A stretch of 64,000 nucleotides of DNA. Origin: Urechis unicinctus (taxonomy: Eukaryota > Annelida > Polychaeta > Xenopneusta > Urechidae). Below are positions 40,724-49,828 of the stretch, piece after piece. Positions within the stretch are counted from its first letter, which is position 1, and each line of letters begins with the position of its first letter. The DNA lies in the NCBI GenBank assembly GCA_034190875.2, contig CM067350.1, positions 17,518,913 to 17,582,912 on the forward strand, read 5' to 3'. Position numbers and translations under genes: made by a program. The notes below the pieces were generated by a model. That model saw only the letters and a list, made by a program, of their open reading frames with translations, did no database searches and was not told the origin of the DNA.

Positions 40724-41285
40724 ATCACTTTTAAGTGGTATGTTCATTTCATCTTAATAGAGGTTTTTCTTTGTTAGCAACACGGTCCAGGCATCAGTTG
40801 TAGCCTGGTGGCTAGCTGACCACTGGATTGTAGAGCTATCAAGTTTGCCAATAAAACACCATAAAATAGCCACAGTTGTAGCCTGGTGGCTAGCTGGGGC
40901 TTAATACTCTAACATTTTGTAACTGCCATAACAGAATTCAGTAATAAAGGCATGATCCACGTCTCAGTTGTAGCCTGGTGGCTAGCTGAGGAATCATTTC
41001 CTTAACATAGTGTTTTAGATGGTCTGTTTCGGCAGTTGTAGCCTGGTGGCTAACTGTTGACTGACTAAAGAGGCTCAGTGATATATTCCTCCTGCAACTC
41101 CACACTACTACCTCAGTTAGCGTCAGTTTTTGTAATCAGTTCACCATTCACATCTGTGTGTCATGCTCTCTGATATTGTCTTGTAAAATCCAGATATGGA
41201 TTGTTACATTATCGTCATTGCTATTAGTCTATTGTACATTGGATACTTTGGGTGGGGGAAGGCGAGCCTGGCTTGCCTTGTGCGA
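40724..41285 (+). other. 3' non-coding region of the retroelement with hairpin array
   Basis: Between the recombinase stop and the B1 repeat lies non-coding sequence. It holds four copies of a hairpin motif (40795-41056, listed separately). An imperfect 21-bp palindrome, aaggcgagcc t ggcttgcctt (41259-41279), sits just before B1. It has no coding frame. Confidence 0.8.
40795..41056 (+). repeat. Four dispersed copies of a 24-nt hairpin motif
   Basis: Copies lie at 40795-40818, 40873-40896, 40965-40988 and 41033-41056, all in sense orientation, with unrelated spacers (start-to-start 78, 92 and 68). Each can fold as stem cagtt/agctg, a 2-nt gt bulge on the 5' side, stem agcc/ggct and loop tggt. 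Copies 1-3 are identical. Copy 4 differs at a single base (agctg to aactg), which converts a G.U pair to A-U and so keeps the stem. The spacers do not match each other. A retained RNA structure is the simplest reading, for example a binding site for the element's Gag, reverse transcriptase or an export factor. The function is inference. Confidence 0.9.
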
Positions 41286-41606
41286 GCCGTATTCTGGCCG
41301 TATTCCCCCCCTTGCTGCCAACTCTTGTATTATATTGTATGAATTGTATAATTTACCATGATATGCTAAATATATATGTATAATGTTAGCACATGCTATT
41401 GTATATAATTTTAGTCTGTATTTTGATTTTAAATCTGTAATAAAACGTCACTCAATTCATGAGTGACAATATACAACAACATGATTTCTGTTTGATGCAA
41501 TAACATTGTCAGCAACAGAGCAGCAGTATCCAACGTAGCTAGCATTATTTACTCGGTATTCTCATACAACAATTATTGTTATCCTGGCAGCAAGCCATGA
41601 GCATAA
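41286..41606 (+). repeat. Split direct repeat B1
   Basis: This repeat matches B2 (41878-42188) with only a handful of substitutions and small indels (for example ataattttagtctg versus ataatgttagtctg, ccaacgtag versus ccaatgtag, ttctcatacaacaatt versus ttcttaacaatt). It contains AATAAA at 41439-41444, followed by the perfect hairpin gtcactca-attca-tgagtgac at 41447-41467. It ends gagcataa. Confidence 0.93.
41439..41467 (+). terminator. Poly(A) signal plus hairpin in B1
   Basis: AATAAA (41439-41444) is followed two bases later by an 8-bp perfect stem with a 5-nt loop (41447-41454 / 41460-41467). The same pair occurs in B2. The placement after the genes and in the B repeat fits transcript 3' end formation, though no cleavage site can be proved from sequence. 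Confidence 0.55.
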
Positions 41607-41623
41607 TGATTAATTATGGCATG
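41597..41623. promoter_or_regulatory. Candidate recombinase site at the B1-A2 junction
   Basis: The inverted repeat cataat (41602-41607), spacer gatta, attatg (41613-41618) has outer catg (41597-41600) and catg (41620-41623). It straddles the end of B1 (41606) and the first bases of the 33-bp linker before A2. Inverted arms around a short spacer are the usual form of a tyrosine-recombinase core site. The same left half (catgagcataa) forms the right end of the element at 42178-42188. The assignment is inference. Confidence 0.4.
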
Positions 41624-41639
41624 TCATAATGTATTTTAT

Positions 41640-41824
41640 GTGAAGGCTTGCGCCTTATCGTGGTTGTTCTTAGCGGTTTTCCATATCTCGCGCGCCAAGT
41701 TGGTAAGTCGCTTCACTCCCGCTAGGGGCGTTAGCGACCATCCAATCACAGGCGTTGCACCAGGCACGCGGCCTGTTCTCTTCGCGCATCGCCTTTGGAA
41801 AACTTTGCAGCAAAAAGTTCTCAT
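41640..41824 (+). repeat. Split direct repeat A2
   Basis: This is the internal copy of A (185 bp), without substitutions relative to A1 and shorter by two small indels. It lies 33 bp after B1 and 53 bp before B2, giving the B1-A2-B2 block that in Ngaro-type elements serves as the template for rebuilding full-length ends. Frames across it (for example 41616-41969) are not genes. Confidence 0.95.
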
Positions 41825-41877
41825 CCCACCACCTCCCCTGTCTCCTCCATTTGGTTTAATTGTATTATTTGGGTTGG

Positions 41878-42188
41878 GCCGTATTCTGGCCCCCACCTTG
41901 CTGCCAACTCTTGTATTATATTGTATGAATTGTATAATTTACCATGATATGCTAAATATATATGTATAATGTTAGCACATGCTATTGTATATAATGTTAG
42001 TCTGTATTTTGATTTTAAATCTGTAATAAAACGTCACTCAATTCATGAGTGACAATATACAACAACATGATTTCTGTTTGATGCAATAACATTGTCAGCA
42101 ACAGAGCAGCAGTATCCAATGTAGCTAGCATTATTTACTCGGTATTCTTAACAATTATTGTTATCCTGGCAGCAAGCCATGAGCATAA
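41878..42188 (+). repeat. Split direct repeat B2 (right terminus)
   Basis: This copy of B ends at gagcataa, after which the sequence passes into TA-rich flanking DNA. It starts with the small inverted repeat gggcc-gtattct-ggccc (41876-41892), which is less perfect in B1. It carries AATAAA at 42025-42030 and the same 8-bp hairpin at 42033-42053. Confidence 0.94.
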
Positions 42189-42503
42189 AGGCAAATATAT
42201 ATGCATATATATAGGTATATATATTTATACTTAAATAATTATTTATATATCAATGTTAAAAGGTGTATATCAACATATGCATATATATAGGCATATAAAT
42301 ATATGTATTTGCACGAATATACTGAATTATATTTATATATATACATATATATCTATATGTATAAACATATAAATATAATCATACATTTATATGTATGAAT
42401 GTATATATATATAAATACACATATGTATATACATATACATTTATGTATTAACCTGAATATATATCTATAGGTATATATGTATTATAAATATGTATACATA
42501 CTT

Positions 42504-42541
<38 letters not shown>

Positions 42542-42686
42542 TATATATATAAATTTATGTATTACATATGTATATATTTATATACATATATAAATGTATA
42601 TATACGGATACATATATATATATATATAAAGATATACATAAATATAGATATACATATATTTATATATATACATATATATATATATT

Positions 42687-42728
<42 letters not shown>

Positions 42729-42731
42729 ATA

Positions 42732-42784
<53 letters not shown>

Positions 42785-42790
42785 CATTTT
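42189..42790. repeat. Complex (TA)n tract right of the retroelement
   Basis: About 600 bp of TA with interspersed tatgta/atacat phrases, ending in long pure TA. With the tract at 35256-35514 it brackets the element, so insertion occurred within or at the edge of TA-rich DNA. Tyr-Ile-rich frames are artefacts. Confidence 0.94.
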
Positions 42791-43819
42791 TATGCCGAAT
42801 ATTAATCAATGGAAGCCGCACTTACTTAAACATCAATACGTGGGTTATTCGTTAAGCTGCTGCATTGTTTAAACCATGCATTGACCATGGAACCCGTCTC
42901 TCGGGGTGCATAATTGCTTACTGGAGGGCCATCCTGGAAGCATACATATAAGTCAAATGGGCAATTTTGCATGTCGTAAGGCCAAGGAACGCGTCGTTAA
43001 GGGGAGTTGCTCGCCCAATCGTTAACAAACATGTAGCACATATGCCAATGTGACACTGTAAATAGAATCCCTGCAGAGTGTGTCTTTCATAAAGTTTCTG
43101 CTATGCGTGAGATGATGCTGATAATTCCATAAAGCTCAATGAAAAATAAATATTTCAGTATTTTGTCTGGCTGAGTTCGTCCTATGAACGAGGTGTAAAT
43201 TTTCACGCCACATCACAATCAATGACATCCCCAGGCTAAACAAACTCGTGCTATGTGTTCATATCCTGGAGCAGAGATCAACTATGCAAAGCGTAATATT
43301 GTATATATGCCTACGCTGTGCATCAAAACAGAGAGAACAGTGCCGCGTTAACACCGTTTGCTCTATCCAGACATGAATGATACGATAATACATTCAAAGA
43401 GTTTATAGATTCGCTCAGAGCACTTACTCAAGCCCTACACCCGAGGAAATATGTGATGACGCCACCTGTTAACCGAAGCATTTGGCCAGAGCGTCTTATC
43501 ATAGCGTTTTTTAAAACCACCGCTTAATTTGGACCCTTGGTCGCCTAGACAAATCAGATGACTCCATATCCTAATCAGACGCCGAGCCTCGGGGAATAGA
43601 ATCATGCGCTATTGTTGATTTCATGGTATCGTCGCCTGATGACCGGGGTGTATTTTGTGTCATTTCATAATCACCACACAGATTTGCGTAGCTATAAACT
43701 ATTTGCTCGAGACCGCAACGTGTCTCTAACAGGCCAACCAATGTCAATGTCTACACCAGGTCAGTTCCCTCGCTCTGGACAGTCATTACAACCACCATCT
43801 ACAGCGCGGCCGGTTCAGT
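42791..43819. other. Gene-free stretch
   Basis: I recognise nothing definite. A frame of 104 codons at 43612-43926 has a Ser/Pro/Gln-rich middle but no known domain. Its 3' part falls in the duplicated block shared with 34070-34200, where the frame is not conserved. Confidence 0.5.
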
Positions 43820-44534
43820 CAGGTTTCATTGGTATTGCAACTGAATACCACATTTCAGCTCTGGCGACTGCCTGCAAGTGCATGTTCTCATTTAGCGGTA
43901 TACAGCACAGCAACAAGCGACCATGAGTCTATAGTCAATATTTATTAGCATATCTGTTCTTCCGACTACGCCGTATATCGACATTTTGGAAATAAATTTA
44001 TGGCTTCATTCATTCAAATTAGATAGTCTTTTGCTCATCGATCCAACATTAAAAACCTTTGATATGCTCGACTACTTGTAATTCTTTCTGAGTTACACGT
44101 TGCTGCCATATATCATTCCTGATAAACACATGAACATCTGAGCGACAGCGACCAACCTGAAACGAAAACGTATTGAATGTACCCAATACACAAAACGAGT
44201 GCATTTTGCAATGATTTATTTCACACCTTAACACTCACGGCCAATATGTCCATACCTATCCATGTTGGATCGAGTAATGTTGCTGCTCTTGAAGGTTGCA
44301 CAGTATTGAGATAGTTAAGGCAAAAGTTTGATGCTGACATAAACCTAACCGTACAAGTTAACGACCATTTCGATTCAAATGGTTTTGTTTTGTAAAAATT
44401 GAAGCATATATATGTATATCGCGATATCTAAATATCTATATATCTAAATATATATATATATATATATTAATATATTTATATATAAATGTATATAAATATA
44501 CATATATATATATATGTATATTTATATATATAGA

Positions 44535-44572
<38 letters not shown>

Positions 44573-44653
44573 ATATATATATAAAGACATATATATTTAT
44601 ATATATATATAAATATGTGTATATATATATATTGTTGAAAATTTGAATATATA

Positions 44654-44732
<79 letters not shown>

Positions 44733-44753
44733 CTCCTTCTATATATATATATT

Positions 44754-44838
<85 letters not shown>

Positions 44839-45150
44839 GTATGTGTGTGGTCAATATCATGTCATGATAGGTATAACGTTTATATGTAGTACATTATTTA
44901 CAGACAAGTGTTATAACCTCGTGCTGGGCGCCAGTTAATCGATGCTCGCGCAACTGGTTTTAATGTAAGAGTCATTTACTCTGAGAGGAACAGGGGACGT
45001 TTTTGATGAAAGCAATTGCTAGCTGCGTAAAGTCTTGGCCTTGATAGGACGTCAGTGTGGATAATTGACAATCATTCCAGATAATAAAACTGGGTCTTTT
45101 ATTTGCCCTGGGTAAGCTGCAATAGGATATGACATCTGCGAATAATTTGT
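43820..45150 (+). repeat. Duplicated block right of the retroelement, interrupted (partner 33990-34470)
   Basis: The two homologous parts are 43820-43945 and 44915-45150. Between them is unrelated sequence (43946-44404) plus the (TA)n tract at 44405-44850. See the partner entry for the matching strings. Both partners are in the same orientation, about 10 kb apart, with the Ngaro element between them. Confidence 0.75.
44405..44850. repeat. (TA)n tract with variant phrases
   Basis: TA repeats are broken by agaca, gtgt and tctcctt phrases. The purest part is at about 44656-44728. No coding content. Confidence 0.95.
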
Positions 45151-46265
45151 CTTTGCGGACATCACAAAATGAGATTGCCCAGTACGAAAGCCCTGGTGAC
45201 ACTCAGACACATTTGGAAAACACTAGGTTACAAGACGTGGGGTTGCTGAAAATCCAAGCGGATCATACTACTATGACTAATCACCCCCCCCCCCCACAAG
45301 CACACACACACAAAACACTCACAAAACGAGCTCACGCGCAGACTCAGGCAAATATCCATTTATACTCTTATGTGTATACGATATGCCCAATTAAGGTTTT
45401 TAGTCAGTTGTTCTTGCGGATCATTAAACAACTAAAATTATCACATGTTTTATATTTGATACTGCAGAAGATATCGCAAACCTTCATTTACATTCTGCAG
45501 AAATGAAATCACTCTTGATATACACTGCCCAATGCTTCATCATTTGAGTCTGCTGTTGACAACAAAACTAAATCAGATTGCCCAAACATTTTTACAATCA
45601 TATATAAAGCTATAATCAAATAAACATAAACTAAAACGAATCTGTAAACATTACTCAGGGAGCTGGCAATATGGCAAACCCATTACGACGTTAAAAGGTC
45701 CAATGACAGGCCAAATTAGATTTTTCATGGAATAAGCTGCATGAATAATAATGAAATTCGTGTCGGAACCCAGTTATCAATGAAATGAGGCATACCAGTG
45801 ATAGCTTAAAAAATAACCAGATCTTCGAATGATTAAAGAATTTGGCAAAACATTTGATGTGCACAAAAGCCTATACAAAACTACATACATTTCTCAATTA
45901 AACATATTCTTTATGGAGTTTTGTCTTCTTTTTCTTTATCAAACTAAATGCCAACTTTCATATGATATGTGAGCATTAACAAGATGCAGCCGATTCATCT
46001 CCTGCAAAAGCAAGGCAAGCGGATGGGTTATGGCACAGGCTACAAAGCCTGTTTTTCGACATTTGACCGACAGCATTTTGTCGTTTAACATAACATAATC
46101 ATCTATGACCAGCTCAACATTCAAAGGTATACGTTCTACGCCCATTACTATCCCAAAGTGTGTGCAACGCAAGACCATTTTCTCACAAGAGCAAGAAGAA
46201 TATTCTCTGGGATATGTTCTTTAGAGAGGGGTGGGGCTGGTAACATGTAACATTACAATCAGACT
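45151..46265. other. Gene-free stretch with a C-run and CA repeat
   Basis: A C-run followed by (CA)n lies at about 45285-45320. Otherwise I see nothing recognisable. Confidence 0.5.
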
Positions 46266-46522
46266 TTAATGCTGCATGATGATGCGGTTTGGTTCGTATC
46301 ACAATAAGGTAGACGGTACTGCAGAGAGTATATACGCTGCTTAATGATTTACCGTAACGTTTCATGGCCCAAAGAAGTGAATAAAATGTGGGACATTAAT
46401 GCTGCATGATGATGCGATTTGGTTCTTATTACCAGCAGGAAGAAGGTACTGCAGAGAGTATATACGCTGCTTTACAAATTTCCGTAACGTGTCATGGTCC
46501 AAAGAATTGAAACAATGTGTGT
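46266..46522 (+). repeat. Tandem duplication, two units of about 129 bp
   Basis: The strings taatgctgcatgatgatgcg, ggtactgcagagagtatata and cgtaacg-ttcatgg/cgtaacgtgtcatgg occur at the same spacing in both halves (46266-46393 and 46395-46522). The units differ by scattered substitutions, so the duplication is not very recent. No ORF spans it. Confidence 0.9.
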
Positions 46523-47735
46523 CTTTAATGTCACTCCCGATATAAAAATACTTCTCTTAAAAGTGATTGACGAAGATAATTATATGGATTAGGCAGGGCC
46601 CCTTATGGGTCGTCACTCACTTGGAATCGCTGTTGCTTCCTTTGGGCTGAGAACCCAAGCTAATGCGACGGATGACTAATGCAGACCACAGAGATGGCAG
46701 ATCTATGCTTCCTCTTATAGGTAGCCAGAGACAACAGCCCATTCATTCGAGAGTGCAGATTTATCTCGCAATAGTCACTGATACATTTGGTATATCCATC
46801 AGACGTGCAATTTGAAAACTTACTGCAATTCCTATAAGGTCTTATACCTTATTCTTTGACGAACTTTGGGTTAAGGAAAAGAAAACCAGAGAATATCTAG
46901 GTACCGATGTAATATATTTAACATGCACATGCCTCAATAAATGCAATCAGAGCTGTCACGCTGTGCAATGTTTGCAGTGAATTCTATTGCATTTTATTCT
47001 CTAATAATACGTACGTGATCTGGAACCAAATGTAGTAAGCTACGCCTCGGAATGTTCGAACGCAATTTCCAGGGAAAAAAATGATTTACTTTATCGATTT
47101 GTATATAGTACACGTGGCTCTGGCGCCGCAAATTCATCGTAACATATTCGCATATAGCGCTTAAAGATTTTACAGGTGTGTTTATCGCCGTAGATTTCGG
47201 TACGTAGAACAATATTTGGGGTTATCTTGATTATGATTGCTAATGCATGTTTATATGGTAGATGGCATAATTCGTTGAACCTTAGAAGCTTATGTCTAAT
47301 GGGAGTAAAGACTTCTCACCCGATCAGCCATGAGCTACCTTGTACATACCGCGTGGTAACAATATTATTTATTGCCAGCATCTGACTTGGCTGCATGATA
47401 AGGATGACTGCCCAGCAATCTACAGTTTACAAAGCAGACACGCATGCGTGGACAGATGCTCATCCACGCACATGACAACATCATTATCGACGTGACCACC
47501 GAATGGTGATTACATAGCAGTGCCCAAGTAATAAACATCTTAGGGCTTTTAATTGAACACTCGAGAACCATCCTGGAAGAAGGCATAAAAGCTAAAAGAG
47601 CAATATCATACGTAATAATTACATGTCCAACGTCTTGAAGGCGCAATTCTCGTCATGTTTTTCTGCATGAGAGCCCAATCAAACTGGCATATGAGAGCAC
47701 TAGTAAACTTGGTCAGAGATTGAATAAGATCATAC
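46523..47735. other. Gene-free stretch
   Basis: No gene is recognised. The part at 46590-46740 is locally richer in GC but has no RNA or protein signature that I can support. Confidence 0.5.
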
Positions 47736-47779
47736 GCACACACAAACAAACACACACACACACGCGCGCGCGCGCGCAC
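47736..47779. repeat. (CA)n-(CG)n microsatellite
   Basis: An acacac tract passes into an alternating cgcgcg run (about 47763-47778). Alternating purine-pyrimidine DNA of this kind can adopt the Z form. Confidence 0.93.
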
Positions 47780-47897
47780 CCAAACATACACATTTATGTA
47801 TATTTGAACAACCGCTCATGATCGACCATAACTAGACGCTCTACCATGCTTTCCCCAGGTCGCAGTAAACTAAATTTCAGATTGCTACATGGTTTCT

Positions 47898-47963
47898 TGT
47901 TTGGTTTTAATAAGTGGTTGTTATAGACATTGTTTGGTTTTAATAAGTGGTTGTTATTGACAT
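47898..47963. repeat. 33-bp unit, two tandem copies
   Basis: The string tgtttggttttaataagtgg followed by ttgttat(a/t)gacat occurs twice, head to tail, with one substitution. Confidence 0.92.
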
Positions 47964-48555
47964 AACCTGTGAAGACTGATACATTTCTTTACGAGGACTT
48001 CATGGTGGTAGTGAGGAAGCATTGAAGCTGCAGTGTATATGTGCCATAACTCACCATCCACACTAAAATGTGCTACTCGTCAGTTTTTTAACGGTCATTT
48101 CCTAATAGATTAGCTTTTTAGTTGGTTCATTTGTGTACATAGTGGTGTAAGAGCGGGCAGGTTATTCCCATATTTGCGTTTAATGTAAAGTTTATTACAT
48201 CATTGGTGGGTGATAATGCAAGAATGTTAATATAATTACCCACTTAAGCGAAACTAGTTTCTTCGTACGGATAGATAGTAAGTGGCAAACTAACTGGGCA
48301 GTCGTAAAATCAAGTATTTGTGGTATTTTTACATCACTGCTCCCTTGCCTATCACCTTTGAATATTTACTTAGGGGCTACAGAATTTAGTAATCTAAATT
48401 GTCTGAATCAATCGCAATAAAAATTATAACATTGGTTAACTAGAACCAAGATTTCTAATATTGATTAAACTTTGTTATAATTATTTACATCTAGTTAATT
48501 TAGATACAAAATTTATAATTAAAATGTATTACACGCCGGTAGTGAGCTAAGCATA

Positions 48556-48780
48556 ATGGGCCGAGGACGTCTTGATTTTCGTGTATTTTGCGTATTTGAG
48601 TTTAAAGGACCAGCTGCTTGTTTTAGTCTGGCATCGCCTCGTCTGGAGTGTGGTAAAAATTACAAGCAAAGGGAATCTGCCAAGTTTTCGTGTTGGATGA
48701 ACTCATTAAATGCTGATTGCCATTTTGGTTACTATTGTCAAACTGGCCCTTTTTGTTGTATTCTAAACACCACTAAATAA
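48556..48780 (+). CDS. Cys-rich short ORF, doubtful
   Basis: An ATG-initiated frame of 74 codons with six cysteines in its second half, spaced C-x13-C-x8-C-x5-C-x6-CC, ending in FCCILNTTK. The clustering is a little reminiscent of small secreted Cys-rich modules, but there is no signal peptide and no family I can name. It has no second copy in the window. Splice sites and a promoter are not evident. It may well be a chance frame; it is listed because it stands out from the other short frames. Confidence 0.12.
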   Translation: MGRGRLDFRVFCVFEFKGPAACFSLASPRLECGKNYKQRESAKFSCWMNSLNADCHFGYYCQTGPFCCILNTTK

Positions 48781-49798
48781 TAGTAATTTTGGTATTGGTG
48801 TGTTTTTATCTTTAACATAACCCATTCAACGTGACAAGTATGCTAAGCAGAAGCTTGTCAAATCGACAACATTGCTTAATAATGAAATACCATTTCAATC
48901 TGAAGACCGACCAAGGGGAATTATATCATAACTAACTATGCATTGCATAATTAATCGTAAATAACGTTTAATCATAACATTACACAACCAATTACACCAA
49001 CTTATATTTACTCAAATTTACTGATATTACATAATATTAATAATGTAAATAACAAAATACAATGAGTAATGAGAAATCCCAAGAGGGTAAGAGTTAACGG
49101 TTATGTAGCTAGAGGTACATTTGAATAAAATTGGGCAAGGGAATGGCATCACGGTCGGAGGATCTTTTAAGACCTATTTTAATTGTTCACATTCCTGCTA
49201 CACCCACCATTTATAGATGACTCATAATATAATTGTTATATTCAGGCATAATTCTAAAATACTAGGATATACGAGGCACCTTCCTCAATGAGAGTATAGT
49301 ATCAAACATACGAAAACGTAAACTGCTTGTAACTTATTTAAAATTCCAGGCATATTACGCTCGGTTCTCTGAGTTAGGTGTCCATGCGTCGGAAAATGCA
49401 TCTTTACGCCATTTTGTGTGGAGGTGCTTCTTACATCTGCAACGAAAAAGCTGAATAAAGTTGAGCTCTTTGAGAAAAGTATGAATGCTACACATCAATG
49501 TAAGACTTGTTTTGACCAGGCGAATATATTGGGGACCAACTCCAAACCATATATGGATTGTTAAAGACGTCGGTCTCCCCAACCCCAATCGTTAATACCA
49601 AACGAGACCCTCGCCGATTGGATTAGCCATTAGTAGTATATCGCCACAAGAATGTAGTTCAGAAAGTTTAAAATATTAATTGCGCACGATTCTCGAGGAA
49701 AGTTTGTACATTAATTGCACCTACGAATTGAAAACATCTAAGCAAAAACGAAGCTTCATCTGGTATTGTAACAAAATAAATTAAGCTTTATTAGGCGT

Positions 49799-49828
49799 CC
49801 AGGCGTGTGTGCGCGCAGGCGCGCCTGG
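49799..49828. repeat. GC-rich inverted repeat
   Basis: The arms ccaggcg (49799-49805) and cgcctgg (49822-49828) flank a gtgcgcgc-type centre. It is an isolated GC island in very AT-rich DNA. Confidence 0.7.

Larger units (their letters stand above)
35515..42188 (+). mobile_element. Ngaro-type tyrosine-recombinase retrotransposon (DIRS order)
   Basis: The element is 6674 bp, bounded by split direct repeats in the order A1 ... B1 A2 B2, the arrangement known for Ngaro and PAT-like elements. Genes on the plus strand are an SGNH-hydrolase ORF, a Gag-like ORF with zinc-binding motifs, reverse transcriptase plus RNase H of the DIRS type, and a tyrosine recombinase. There is no methyltransferase domain between RNase H and the recombinase, and no integrase or protease. 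By family knowledge this points to Ngaro rather than DIRS1. The A and B repeat pairs are almost identical, which argues for recent insertion. Gag, pol and recombinase each contain one frame disruption, so this copy may be non-autonomous as written. I found no target-site duplication, as expected for recombinase-mediated integration. The element looks richer in GC than its surroundings. Confidence 0.94.

Noticed and set aside
40795-41056. Regularly spaced 24-bp palindromic repeats as a CRISPR array
   Set aside because: Only four copies, spacing uneven (78, 92, 68), inside a eukaryotic retroelement's 3' region with no cas genes. An RNA hairpin set is the better reading.
41616-41969. 117-codon ORF across A2 as a gene
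   Set aside because: It lies in the terminal repeat; the same frame in A1 (35308-35823) is a fusion of repeat sequence with (TA)n.
35505-42198. Target-site duplication of the retroelement
   Set aside because: The flanks are tatata on the left and aggcaaatata on the right; no duplication beyond low-complexity TA can be claimed. Recombinase-mediated integration does not predict one.
46590-46740. Possible structured RNA gene in a locally GC-richer patch
   Set aside because: I could find no tRNA boxes, snRNA motifs or convincing long stem by eye.
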